A stretch of 39,658 nt of DNA from the NCBI GenBank assembly GCA_902762305.1, contig CACWNW010000026.1, positions 1 to 39,658 on the forward strand, in the 5' to 3' direction. The translations under genes and the position numbers were made by a program. The DNA is from Fibrobacter succinogenes. GTDB lineage: Bacteria > Fibrobacterota > Fibrobacteria > Fibrobacterales > Fibrobacteraceae. The notes beneath the pieces were generated by a model. That model had not been told where the DNA came from. It saw only the letters and a program-made list of their open reading frames with translations, and made no database searches. Of this stretch, positions 25,344 to 33,142 are shown piece after piece. Numbering within the stretch: position 1 is the first letter of the stretch; each line of letters begins with the position of its first letter.

Positions 25344-25843
25344 TTAGAAGGGAGATCCCCGCCTTCGCGGGGATGACAAACCCTCACACAGTCCCAATAT
25401 GGCGGGCCTCATTCGGAAAGCAAGCCCAGCGAGTTCTTCTTCGTTCAAAAGCGAGCGCAATTCAGACAAGTTACCGTCATTTAGGTTTTCAGCCATTCGC
25501 ATTAACTTATCTACAAGTTCGCCCATTTCTCGAGCTGCAACTACGCCCTTGTACGACCTCGCCTTTTTTAGGCGCATCAGCAGAATATCCATTCTTGGCT
25601 TGACCTTGAACAGGCTTTCGAACTGATAAATGTCGTACAGGTCGCGCAACAACTCACGTTCGTTCCATGCAGCGATCTTATGGGCAAAGGAATGAATATA
25701 TAGTCGACGTCGTTCGTGTAACGCGGACTATGCATTAACCGCAAGGCCATCCCGCCTTTTAATATCGCGGAGTTCCCGAAACTCGTTGAAAAGAAGTCGA
25801 CAATCCAAGCAAGCAGAGCTTCCGTGTTTTCAAACTTTTCCAT
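25344..25843 (-). pseudogene. Decayed AbiEii-type nucleotidyltransferase toxin
   Basis: The ATG at 25843 opens MEKFENTEALL and runs through ILKGGMALRLMHSPRYTNDVD, the nucleotidyltransferase signature (GG..L, then D.D). After YIFIP the frame breaks. A second frame resumes with HKIAAWNERELLRDLYDIYQF, the conserved C-terminal helix motif of AbiEii/AbiGii toxins, and continues to 25344. About 100 residues expected between the two parts are missing, so this is an internal deletion with a frameshift. The C-terminal end runs into a palindromic repeat at 25354. The family is the toxin half of type IV AbiE systems. Confidence 0.75.
25354..25377 (+). repeat. GAT...ATGAC palindrome at the abiEii end
   Basis: GATCCCCGC and GCGGGGATGAC form a perfect hairpin with a TTC-type loop. 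It is the same family as the copies at 3677, 20509 and 20548. On the minus strand it encodes the last residues of the abiEii remnant. Confidence 0.7.
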
Positions 25844-26273
25844 AGACGGTGTTCCTTGCAAAAACCTTGAATTTAGGATTCGCGTAGCGCTCTAGGTACA
25901 TGTCCATCTTTTCCCTTGAAAGAGCCGCAAAGTCGATGTCCTGAAATACGTTAAAGTAAAAAGCCCTCTTGTGCTGGTAAAAATAGAGCGTGTCCAGCAC
26001 GGCCTTCTCCGCATCGGCCATTTTCACCCCGTTTTCTAGCACTACCATGCCGAAAATCAACTCCTTGGAGATCCTCGCATACGAAAGATTCACATCGCCT
26101 GTAAATTCGCTCGCACGCGACGGCACAACGCAGCTCACCAAGAACGGGCTCTCGGTGCCGATGAGCCTGTGGTAAGCAAGCGCCGACCCGAACGATATGT
26201 ACGAATCCGTCCGGACCTTCGCGGAAAGGACCTGCGGATCGAAATCCCGGGCAACATAGATTCCTCGACTATA
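25830..26273 (-). pseudogene. N-terminally truncated AbiEi-type antitoxin
   Basis: The frame is open from a stop at 26274 to 25830 and has no good start. Visible residues begin near RGIYVARDFDP and include RTDSYISFGSALAYHRLIG, VVPSRASEF, KMADAEKAVLDTLYF and the conserved C-terminal Asn/Tyr-rich end, matching the central and C-terminal part of AbiEi antitoxins. The N-terminal winged-helix DNA-binding domain is absent. The stop overlaps the abiEii start by 14 nt, the usual coupling of this pair. Both halves are broken, so the system is probably inactive. Confidence 0.7.
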
Positions 26274-26375
26274 CTATAAGACGGACAAAGGGGGCAAAAT
26301 GAGCCAAATGGGTACTTTTTTTGTATGAGTGGACCCTATCGCGGCCTACGGCCACTCCCACCATGGTGGCCATGC

Positions 26376-26445
26376 GCACTAAGCACTAAAGTGCTAAGTG
26401 CTGTCCGCCAGGGTGACAGTGCGGGTTGCCGGGGTGACAGTGCGG
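26376..26445. repeat. Inverted repeat and GGGTGACAGTGCGG direct repeats
   Basis: GCACTAAGCACT and AGTGCTAAGTGC form a palindrome (one mismatch) at 26376-26401. Two copies of GGGTGACAGTGCGG follow at about 26411 and 26431. No gene is present between 26274 and 26527. Confidence 0.5.
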
Positions 26446-26494
26446 AGTAAGGTTGAGATAAAAAAATAAGACCAACCTTGGACACAACCAAAAA

Positions 26495-26526
26495 GAAAAA
26501 GGACCCACTTGCGTGAGTCCTTTTTC
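26495..26526 (-). terminator. Terminator of tRNA-Glu
   Basis: GAAAAAGGACTCAC pairs with GTGGGTCCTTTTTC on the minus strand, directly after the tRNA 3' end, and is followed by a T-rich stretch. Confidence 0.8.
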
Positions 26527-26527
26527 G

Positions 26528-26600
26528 TACCCCCAAGCGGTTTCGAACCGCTGTTGCGGGAATGAAAATCCCGAGTCCTGGGCCACTAGACGATAGGGGC
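26528..26600 (-). tRNA. tRNA-Glu (UUC)
   Basis: 73 nt. Acceptor GCCCCTA pairs with TGGGGGT (two wobble pairs), the D-arm begins TCGTCTAGTGG, the anticodon stem CGGGA/TCCCG encloses TTTTCAT with anticodon TTC, and the T-arm AGCGG-TTCGAAA-CCGCT is perfect. Discriminator A; CCA is not encoded. Promoter on the minus strand: TTTACA (26639-26644), 16 nt, TATATT (26617-26622). Confidence 0.93.
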
Positions 26601-26677
26601 GTCTTATGTAGGGCCAAATATAGTTAATTGGATTGTTTTGTAAAGGGGGATAACATGATTTTTTTTATTTTTTTTTC

Positions 26678-28312
26678 GTGGATATCGAAACCTGGCTTAA
26701 GAAATCCCTTTTTTTCGGAATTTTACGTTTCTTGCCCCTCGCTCTGCTGGCTAGTATCGCCGATGCGGGGCTTTTGTGGGGTATCCGCTCGTTCATGCAG
26801 CTGCTTTCGGGCGATGCGCCGTTCGTCCTCTGGGAATGGGCGCTCCTGATGGCGCTCGTCGCCGCGCTGCGCCAGATTTTCATGTTCGCGAAGGTCCGCA
26901 ATTCGGAGACGTTCCTGTACCACACAAGCCTGCGCATCACCCGCTGGTTCCTGAGTTCACTGCAAACGCTTTCGCCCAGGCTGTTCCACAACGGCTCGGG
27001 CGACGCGAAGGTCGAGGCGGCCTACGAATCGACGCTATCCCTGCAGGCGAACGGCGGGGTGTTCTTCCAGATGGTGCAGGCGATCCTGCAGCTCGCCATC
27101 TTCCTGCCCGTACTCATATATATATCATGGCCACTCACGCTGTTCCTGTTCGCGGCGGTGGTCCCGTTTGTCGCATGGATGCAGCGCAAGCTGCAGTCCC
27201 TCGGGCCGGCCGAGGAATCGCTCCTGTATGCACGGTCGAATTTCAGGCTCAGCCTGAACGCCGCCCGCAAAATCTACCGCAACTGGAGCGGGAAAACCGA
27301 ACGCAGTTCGGTCGCAAGCGAACTGGACGCCGATGCGGAGGAACTCAGCCAGAGGGGGCTCAGCGCAAGCGTGCGCAAGAACGGGCTTTCGATCGCGATG
27401 GAAACGTTGTCCGTAACGGCGATGGTCATCGTACTCGCTTTCTGCGCGCTGCTCATCGAACGCGGGTGGATGGACGGTACGGGGCTCGTGCTCTTCTGTT
27501 CGGCGCTACTGCTGTGCTACAAGCCGGTCAAGGAATGTTCGCGGGTATTGCCGCAGTTCCGCGCGGCATCCAGCGCCTACCGCGTGCTGGTCGAATTCGG
27601 GAAACTGCCGAAGCGAACCGCGAGCAGTTCTAATCAGAATTTAAACAGCGTCGCCCCCAATGCCGCGGGTCTCGAAATTCACGGAGGCAACTTCCGCTAC
27701 GAGGGCGCGAACACGCCCGTGTTCTGCGGGTTCAACCTGGCGCTCGACAGGAGCAAGCCCGTATTATTGCGCGGCAGGAACGGCATCGGGAAATCAACCC
27801 TATTGCGACTCGTCGCGGGACTCGAGGAATGGGAAGCCGCGACCCGAGACAACAACGGCGCGCAGTCCCTGTCCGAAAAAAGCGACATGCCAGAAAGAAT
27901 CGGCCAGCCTGCAAACGTGTTCTTCATCCCGCAAGATCTGGAGCTCCCGCCGCGGCGCATGCTCCTGCGGCAGCTCGAGAAAAACGGCGGAACATCCAGC
28001 CACAGCGCGGGCGCATTGCACGAATTCATAGAGGCCGCGGGCACCGACCGCCTGCTCCGCAAGGAAGGCCTTTCGGGCGGGGAACGTTCGCGCATCGCCC
28101 TCCTGTGGGCGCTCGCCTCCGACGCTCCCGTGGTGCTCCTCGACGAACCGATGGCAGCCATCGCGCTCGCCGACCGCGAGAACATCCTCCTCAAGTTCCT
28201 GGACACCGCCGCCAGGCAAAACAAGTGGGTCATCATGTCGAGCCACGACCCGTTCAGCGACGCGGCGGAGTCCCGCTTCAACATCGTGGAGATGGAACAT
28301 GCGAAAGGCTAG
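26678..28312 (+). CDS. ABC transporter, fused membrane and ATPase domains
   Basis: About 544 aa from the GTG at 26678. Residues 1-310 hold about five or six membrane helices of an exporter-type domain. The ATPase domain has Walker A GRNGIGKST, Q-loop IPQDLELPP, signature LSGGERSRIALL, Walker B VVLLDEPMAA and switch His in SSHD. Such half-transporters export lipids, peptides or drugs; the substrate is unknown, though waaA downstream hints at envelope biogenesis. The best Shine-Dalgarno-preceded ATG (26655) is out of frame because of two long T runs; see findings. It overlaps the next gene by 14 nt. Confidence 0.85.
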   Translation: MDIETWLKKSLFFGILRFLPLALLASIADAGLLWGIRSFMQLLSGDAPFVLWEWALLMALVAALRQIFMFAKVRNSETFLYHTSLRITRWFLSSLQTLSPRLFHNGSGDAKVEAAYESTLSLQANGGVFFQMVQAILQLAIFLPVLIYISWPLTLFLFAAVVPFVAWMQRKLQSLGPAEESLLYARSNFRLSLNAARKIYRNWSGKTERSSVASELDADAEELSQRGLSASVRKNGLSIAMETLSVTAMVIVLAFCALLIERGWMDGTGLVLFCSALLLCYKPVKECSRVLPQFRAASSAYRVLVEFGKLPKRTASSSNQNLNSVAPNAAGLEIHGGNFRYEGANTPVFCGFNLALDRSKPVLLRGRNGIGKSTLLRLVAGLEEWEAATRDNNGAQSLSEKSDMPERIGQPANVFFIPQDLELPPRRMLLRQLEKNGGTSSHSAGALHEFIEAAGTDRLLRKEGLSGGERSRIALLWALASDAPVVLLDEPMAAIALADRENILLKFLDTAARQNKWVIMSSHDPFSDAAESRFNIVEMEHAKG

Positions 28313-28925
28313 CAAACAGCTCTACCGCTTCCGAGGCTATATCCTAGCGCTGTTCGCCATCGCGCTCATCGCCTGCCCCGCGAACCCGTTCCCGCAGGGT
28401 TTCTCGCGCATAGCCGAATTCGTCCCGTACATCGCCGCGCTTCTCTTTTATGCCTTGGGTATTTTATTGCGCATCCGGGCGCGCCAGTATATCGGGCAGC
28501 ACACGCGCGGGTCCACGCACGAGGTGGGCGAACTCGTCACCGACGGGCCATATACATACTGCCGTCACCCGCTGTACACGTCGAACTCCTACATCGCGCT
28601 GGGCGCAATCTTTTTCCACCTCGATTTCAAGGTCGCCTACCCCGGCATAATCTTCATCACCGCCATTCTCGCCTTCGAATACCTCCTCGCCCGCGCCGAA
28701 GACCGCTTCCTCGAAGAAAAGTTCGGCGACACCTGGCGCGAGTGGTCAAAGAAAACGCCCGTTTTTCCCTATAATCCGGCAGTCCTTTTCCCCAAAAAAG
28801 GCACCGCGCCCAAACGCACCTTTTTTCAGGCTTTCAAGGCCGACGCATCCACGTGGTTCTGGTTCGTATTTTTTAATTTGATAATTATTCTAATAAAGCT
28901 CTCCACGGAATACCACAATGTTTAA
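28299..28925 (+). CDS. ICMT/PEMT-like membrane methyltransferase
   Basis: A 208-aa membrane protein with about four or five hydrophobic segments. TDGPYTYCRHPLYTSNSY carries the RHP motif that, with the later FEYLLARAEDRFLEEKFG and EW, defines the isoprenylcysteine carboxyl methyltransferase/phospholipid methyltransferase superfamily. These enzymes use S-adenosylmethionine to methylate lipid-linked substrates. Bacterial members rarely act on isoprenylcysteine, and the true substrate is unknown. It overlaps the ABC gene upstream and waaA downstream by 8 nt, so it is part of a tight envelope operon. Confidence 0.82.
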   Translation: MRKASKQLYRFRGYILALFAIALIACPANPFPQGFSRIAEFVPYIAALLFYALGILLRIRARQYIGQHTRGSTHEVGELVTDGPYTYCRHPLYTSNSYIALGAIFFHLDFKVAYPGIIFITAILAFEYLLARAEDRFLEEKFGDTWREWSKKTPVFPYNPAVLFPKKGTAPKRTFFQAFKADASTWFWFVFFNLIIILIKLSTEYHNV

Positions 28926-30165
28926 GGCACTGGACATCGCTCGCTCCGCTATCGGCACAGCCGCAAAGGCTGTGGCGAAGGTCCCTATTGCCGACAAGCA
29001 TTTTCGTATAAACGAACGCCTGGAAGGTCCCTGGCCGGCAGGCCCGTTCCTGTGGCTGCACGGTGCAAGCCTCGGTGAATGCAAGATGCTCCTGAACCTC
29101 GCGAAGGCGCTGCAGGCAGACATTCCCGATTGCCCGAAAATCCTTATCACCACGCAGAAGGCCGAAGTGCTCGAATACCTTCGCAAGGCGGGCAACAACA
29201 TCGAGGCCAGCATCGCTCCGGCCGACACGCCGGCAGCAATGGCGAAATTCGCAAAAAGGGCGAAGCCCATCGCGCTCGTCCTGGGCGAGAACGAACTATG
29301 GCCGGGCTACCTTTCCACCATGAAGCGGTTGAGCTACAGGCCTTCCGTAGCCATCGTCTCGGGCCGTTACCACGCATCCATTCCGGGCATAGACTTTTCT
29401 ACCGTCGGGTTCGCGAGCATGCAGACCGGCGCCGACCTTTCGCGCCTAATGAACGTGGCCTCGCGCTCGAACATCGGGAGCCCGATTATCGGCGGCGACT
29501 GGAAGCTCCTCCCGTGGGTACGCGGCAATAAGCCCTCGGCAAATGACGTCGAGACAAACGATGCCGCAACTGAAATTCCCGCAACATGCGATGCCGCCGA
29601 AAAGACGGTCGACACGTTCTTCGTCTCGATGCACTTTTCCGAATGGGCGAGCCTCTACCGCATGGTATCGTATTCCGCGCTGCACAACGAATCCATGGTG
29701 CTCGCCCCGCGCAGGCTCGAAGAAGTGGGCCTGTTCCGCAAGGCTCTCGCCGAGAAGAAAATCCCGGTCGTCGAATGGCCCCAGGTACAGAAGGGCGCCG
29801 TCTCGATGGTAAGCAAGTTCGGCATCACCGCCGAGGTGTTCGCCGTCTCCAGGACCGCCGTCGTCGGAGGCTCGTTCAGCCGCTGGCTCGGAGTCCACGA
29901 CTTCTGGGAGCCGCTCCAGGCCGGAGTCCGCACCAGCATCGGGCCCTATTCCGCAGGCCAGGCCGAGAACGTGGCCTCCCTCGTGCGCGAAGGCGTGCTC
30001 ACGCAGCTCCACGGGCCCGAGGACTACCCCCGCAGGAACATCACCGACACCAGGAACATCGAGCGGTTCCTCGCCCACGAGCGGGAAAAAATAGAAGATT
30101 CGTACAGGCAGTTCGTAGAATTCGTACGCGAACTGCTCCCACCCCCAATCGCCAAACAGCCATGA
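28918..30165 (+). CDS. waaA: 3-deoxy-D-manno-octulosonic acid (Kdo) transferase
   Basis: A 415-aa GT30-type enzyme. The N-terminal domain has FLWLHGASLGECKMLLNLA (catalytic Glu region), KILITTQKAEVLEYL and ALVLGENELWPGYL, all hallmarks of WaaA/KdtA. The C-terminal domain has VVGGSFSRWLGVHDFWEPLQ, matching the GGS...GGHN..EP donor-binding segment. The enzyme adds Kdo from CMP-Kdo to lipid A. The usual N-terminal membrane anchor is weak here. A low-complexity stretch at about residues 200-222 is unusual. Its stop overlaps ispH by 4 nt. Confidence 0.85.
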   Translation: MFKALDIARSAIGTAAKAVAKVPIADKHFRINERLEGPWPAGPFLWLHGASLGECKMLLNLAKALQADIPDCPKILITTQKAEVLEYLRKAGNNIEASIAPADTPAAMAKFAKRAKPIALVLGENELWPGYLSTMKRLSYRPSVAIVSGRYHASIPGIDFSTVGFASMQTGADLSRLMNVASRSNIGSPIIGGDWKLLPWVRGNKPSANDVETNDAATEIPATCDAAEKTVDTFFVSMHFSEWASLYRMVSYSALHNESMVLAPRRLEEVGLFRKALAEKKIPVVEWPQVQKGAVSMVSKFGITAEVFAVSRTAVVGGSFSRWLGVHDFWEPLQAGVRTSIGPYSAGQAENVASLVREGVLTQLHGPEDYPRRNITDTRNIERFLAHEREKIEDSYRQFVEFVRELLPPPIAKQP

Positions 30166-31094
30166 AGAAAATCGTACTCGCCACCCCCCGCGGGTTCTGC
30201 GCCGGAGTCGACCGTGCCATCCACGTAGTCGAGAAGGCCCTCGAGAAATTCGCCGCCCCCATCTACGTGCGCCACGAAATCGTGCACAACAAGTTCGTCG
30301 TCGATACCCTCAGGGAGAAAGGCGTCATATTCGTTGACGAGGTCGACGAGGTTCCCGAAGGCTCGGTCGTCATATTCTCCGCCCACGGGGTAGCAGAACA
30401 TATCTACGCCGACGCCGAAAAGCGCAACCTGAAGGTCCTCGACGCGAGCTGCCCGCTGGTGCTCAAGGTACACTACAGCGCGAAGCGCCACTACAACGCG
30501 GGCCGCCACATCATCCTTATCGGGCATGCGGGCCACGCCGAGGTGGAAGGCACCATAGGCCAGCTCCCCGAAGGCGCCATCTCGCTCATCCAGAACGAGG
30601 CCGACGTCGCGACCGTGAACGTCCCCGAGGGCAAGGAACTCGCCTACATCACGCAGACCACCCTCTCCGTGGCCGAGACCCGCAAGATCATCGAAGCGCT
30701 CAAGACCCGCTTCCCAGGAATCATCGGGCCCGACGCGGGCGACCTGTGCTACGCGACAGGCAACCGCCAGGCCGCCGTACTCGAACTGTGCAAGCAGGTC
30801 AACATGCTCCTCGTGGTAGGCGCCAAGAACTCCTCGAACTCGAGCCGCCTCATGGAGCTCGGGCTGGAGCAGGGCATCAAGAGCCACCTCATCGCCGACG
30901 TAAACGACCTCGACCCCACCTGGTTCGACGGCATCGAATCGGTCGGAATCTCGAGCGGTGCATCTGCACCCGAGGTGCTGGTACAGGAGGTCGTGGAATG
31001 GATAAAGGCCCATTTTGCCCCCCTAAACATCGAAAATTTCATAAAATTGGTCGAATCGACCAAATTTAACCTACCCAAGGAACTGCAAGATTAA
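30162..31094 (+). CDS. ispH: 4-hydroxy-3-methylbut-2-enyl diphosphate reductase
   Basis: A 310-aa IspH (LytB). The three cluster-binding cysteines are present in their usual settings: PRGFCAGVDRAI, DASCPLV and DLCYATGNRQ. The substrate-binding FSAHGV, TQTTLS and SSNSSRL motifs are also seen. The enzyme makes IPP and DMAPP at the end of the MEP pathway, using a 4Fe-4S cluster. The start at 30162 (ATGA overlap with waaA) fits the conserved N-terminus. Placement next to waaA links isoprenoid carrier supply with envelope assembly. Confidence 0.96.
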   Translation: MKKIVLATPRGFCAGVDRAIHVVEKALEKFAAPIYVRHEIVHNKFVVDTLREKGVIFVDEVDEVPEGSVVIFSAHGVAEHIYADAEKRNLKVLDASCPLVLKVHYSAKRHYNAGRHIILIGHAGHAEVEGTIGQLPEGAISLIQNEADVATVNVPEGKELAYITQTTLSVAETRKIIEALKTRFPGIIGPDAGDLCYATGNRQAAVLELCKQVNMLLVVGAKNSSNSSRLMELGLEQGIKSHLIADVNDLDPTWFDGIESVGISSGASAPEVLVQEVVEWIKAHFAPLNIENFIKLVESTKFNLPKELQD

Positions 31095-31102
31095 GTTTAG
31101 CC

Positions 31103-31131
31103 TTGACAATTCACCAATTTTTATCTAAAAT
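31103..31131 (+). promoter_or_regulatory. rpmB promoter
   Basis: TTGACA (31103-31108), 17-nt spacer, TAAAAT (31126-31131), with GGAG 7 nt before the ATG at 31162. Confidence 0.75.
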
Positions 31132-31161
31132 TGCAGTCCGTAAAAAACAACGGAGTTTATT

Positions 31162-31358
31162 ATGAGCCGCATTTGTGAAGTTACCGGTAAGGCCGGCCTC
31201 GTGGGCAACATGTGATGAAGCAGCTTCCCAACCTCCAGAAGAAGCGCTTCTACATTCCCGAAGAAGATCGCTGGGTAACCCTCCGCGTGAGCGCTGCCGG
31301 TCTGCGCACCATCAGCAAGCTCGGCATCCAGGCCGTCGCCCAGGAACTCGGAATCTAA
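31162..31358 (+). pseudogene. rpmB: Ribosomal protein L28 gene broken by a small internal deletion
   Basis: The ATG at 31162 encodes [17 protein letters not shown], a normal L28 N-terminus, then TGA. A second frame starts at the overlapping ATG (31215) and encodes 47 residues ([15 protein letters not shown]...), the normal L28 C-terminal two thirds. Compared with the E. coli protein about eight or nine residues (the RSHALNATK-equivalent) are missing, and the two parts are out of frame, implying loss of 3n+1 bases, perhaps 25. Promoter, ribosome-binding site and terminator are intact. An assembly error, a second rpmB copy, or a split protein made through the TGATG overlap are all possible. Confidence 0.8.
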
Positions 31359-31381
31359 TTCCCGTTTCGGAACGAAATTTA

Positions 31382-31411
31382 ACCGCCAAGGCAGCCCTTG
31401 GCGGTGTTTTG
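31382..31411 (+). terminator. rpmB terminator
   Basis: Perfect 10-bp stem ACCGCCAAGG / CCTTGGCGGT with a 4-nt loop, followed by GTTTTGTGT. Confidence 0.85.
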
Positions 31412-31452
31412 TGTATTCTAGTCTCCCGTAGTCAGTTTTTGGTAAGCATCTC

Positions 31453-31480
31453 AAAGACGGCGCCTACGGCGTCTTTTTTA
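31453..31480. terminator. Second, possibly bidirectional, terminator
   Basis: AAAGACG / CGTCTTT with a GC-rich loop and T6 on the plus strand. It lies between rpmB and the convergent exonuclease gene. The stretch 31485-31560 after it is a string of degenerate ATTGACYA-type words with no gene. Confidence 0.55.
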
Positions 31481-31561
31481 TCGACTAACGGCCAGTAATC
31501 AAAGGCTATTGGGCAGTAACTATTGACCAATGACCATTGACTATTGGCTATTAACCAGTGA

Positions 31562-32209
31562 CTACTTATTGATGAACAGCGGGAGCCCCTTGTACTTGGC
31601 AAGGCTCGCCATGATGTTCGCCATTTCCCAGTCCTTTTCCTTGAAACGGCGGCGCATGAGGGCGACGAACACTTCCATGAGCATCTCGCAGTCGTAGACG
31701 GCACGGTGCATCTTGGCAGGGTCGATCTTCATCGTGAATTCCCCGCGCTTCATGAACAGGTTCGCCATGTAGCCGAGCTTGTGGTTCTCGAGCTCGGGCA
31801 GGATAGTGCGGGCGACCACCAGGCTGTCTATCGCGGGGTTACCGGGAACGTACTGCGGGTTCTTGGAGTAGGCCACGCGCAAGAATCCAACGTCGAACGG
31901 AGCATTGTGCGCAAGCAGGATAGAACCCTGGCCGCAGAACGCGGTGAACTTCTTGAGGCACTCGCCCACCGGGGGAGCATCCTTCACCATGGCGTCGGTA
32001 ATGTGGTTCACCTTCGAAGCCTCTTCGGGGATCATCATGTTCGGGTTCACCAGCGTGTTGAACTCGGAAATGAGCTTGGGCACGACTTTGCCCTTCTCTA
32101 CGGCAACGGTGAACTTCACGGCACCGATTTCGACGATTTCGTCCTTGGTATTCACAAGCCCGGTCGTTTCGAGGTCAAACGCGACAAATTTTGGCGGCAA
32201 TGTAATCAC
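31562..32209 (-). CDS. DnaQ-like 3'-5' exonuclease (DEDDh)
   Basis: A 215-aa exonuclease of the DNA polymerase III epsilon family. The DEDDh residues are visible: FDLETTG (Asp, Glu), LLAHNAPFDVGFL (Asp) and HRAVYDCEML (His, Asp). It lacks extra domains and may be an editing exonuclease or a stand-alone RNase T/DnaQ relative. The start is taken as the GTG at 32209, 5 nt after the upstream stop and with AAGGAG 8 nt before it. The ATG at 32248 would overlap the acyltransferase gene by 34 nt. Confidence 0.87.
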   Translation of the reverse strand: MITLPPKFVAFDLETTGLVNTKDEIVEIGAVKFTVAVEKGKVVPKLISEFNTLVNPNMMIPEEASKVNHITDAMVKDAPPVGECLKKFTAFCGQGSILLAHNAPFDVGFLRVAYSKNPQYVPGNPAIDSLVVARTILPELENHKLGYMANLFMKRGEFTMKIDPAKMHRAVYDCEMLMEVFVALMRRRFKEKDWEMANIMASLAKYKGLPLFINK

Positions 32210-32214
32210 GACGG

Positions 32215-32772
32215 TTACTCCTTTTCTTTTTTTGTTTCTTCTAGGCAAAAATACTTAATTCGGATGTCAATTGATGACAGCGGCAGGGGAACGACAAAAT
32301 TATCCCAGGTCTTGAGGCAGAAATGCGCACCGTAGTGCGGGCAGATAAGCCACACCGGGCGGTCCGAGACCTTCGAGAGCCACGGGGTGCCCGGCTTGAC
32401 CTGCAGTGCCGGACCGCGCGGACCGTCAAGCGCCATGCCCACGGTGCCACCGTCCTTGAGAGTTTGTACCAAATGCCGGACGTTGAGCGCGCCGTGCGTG
32501 TCCGACCCGCGGCTGACCTTGTAGCCCAGGCGCCCGATGGCGCGGGCGAGGAATTCACCATCGTGCGATTCCGAGACGAGCGCGTGCACCCCCTTGCCCT
32601 TGAACGCAGCGAAACTCGCCAGGAGGTCGCGGTGCCAGCAACCCAAGATGCCGGGCCCGAAATCGGCAGGGGCGTCGATACGCACCCGCAGGCTGCGCAT
32701 CCACAATTCCCCGAGCAGGGCGGCCAATTTCACCTTTATTGCGCCGAACGCGCGCGTTACTGCACCGAACAT
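32215..32772 (-). CDS. DUF374 lysophospholipid-acyltransferase-like protein
   Basis: A 185-aa protein with the DUF374 pattern: ILGCWHRDLLASF, ALVSESHDGEFLARAIGRLGYKVSRGS, and MALDGPRGPALQVKPG. The HRD..., SRDGE-like and DGPRGP segments correspond to the catalytic and substrate blocks of this family, which is related to LpxL-type acyltransferases and is proposed to acylate Kdo-lipid A. Co-transcribed with the downstream exonuclease (5-nt gap). The link with waaA 2 kb away is suggestive only. Confidence 0.83.
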   Translation of the reverse strand: MFGAVTRAFGAIKVKLAALLGELWMRSLRVRIDAPADFGPGILGCWHRDLLASFAAFKGKGVHALVSESHDGEFLARAIGRLGYKVSRGSDTHGALNVRHLVQTLKDGGTVGMALDGPRGPALQVKPGTPWLSKVSDRPVWLICPHYGAHFCLKTWDNFVVPLPLSSIDIRIKYFCLEETKKEKE

Positions 32773-32804
32773 GCCCGAAATCTAGTTTTTTTCGCATTTG
32801 CCCC

Positions 32805-32833
32805 TTGATAAAACCCGATTCATTACCTATATT
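32805..32833 (+). promoter_or_regulatory. tRNA-Cys promoter
   Basis: TTGATA (32805-32810), 17-nt spacer, TATATT (32828-32833), 13 nt before the mature tRNA 5' end. Confidence 0.75.
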
Positions 32834-32846
32834 AGCGCTCACAATC

Positions 32847-32919
32847 GGCGACGTACCCAAGTTGGTAAGGGGCGGCTCTGCAAAAGCCTTATTCATCAGT
32901 TCGAGTCTGATCGTTGCCT
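32847..32919 (+). tRNA. tRNA-Cys (GCA)
   Basis: 73 nt. Acceptor GGCGACG pairs with CGTTGCC (one wobble), the anticodon loop reads CTGCAAA with anticodon GCA, the T-arm contains GTTCGAGTC, and the discriminator is U as expected for tRNA-Cys. CCA is not encoded. Confidence 0.93.
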
Positions 32920-32922
32920 CTT

Positions 32923-32956
32923 AAAAGCCCGCTTTCGAAAGAAGGCGGGCTTTTTT
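32923..32956 (+). terminator. tRNA-Cys terminator
   Basis: AAAAGCCCGC / GCGGGCTTTTTT stem with a T run, 3 nt after the tRNA. Confidence 0.88.
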
Positions 32957-32980
32957 GTGATTTTCAAGATGTTGCAAGAT

Positions 32981-33142
32981 GTTTATCGCGGGACCGTGTT
33001 GTTTATTGCGGGGCAGCCCCGTTTATCGCGGGTCGCGAGAGGTTTATCTCTGGGTAGCCCCGTTTATCGCGGGGCTGTATTGTTTTGCGCGGGTCGCGGG
33101 ATGCTTGCCGCGGGCGGTTACGGCTGTTCGGGCGGGGGCAGC
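32981..33142 (+). repeat. Degenerate tandem array, 20-bp period, consensus GTTTATCGCGGG
   Basis: Units begin at 32981, 33001, 33021, 33042, 33062, 33082, 33103 and 33123, i.e. every 20 or 21 bp. Each starts GTTTATCGCGGG or a variant, followed by about 8 variable bases. The last units run into the 3' end of the AT-hook gene. Confidence 0.6.
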
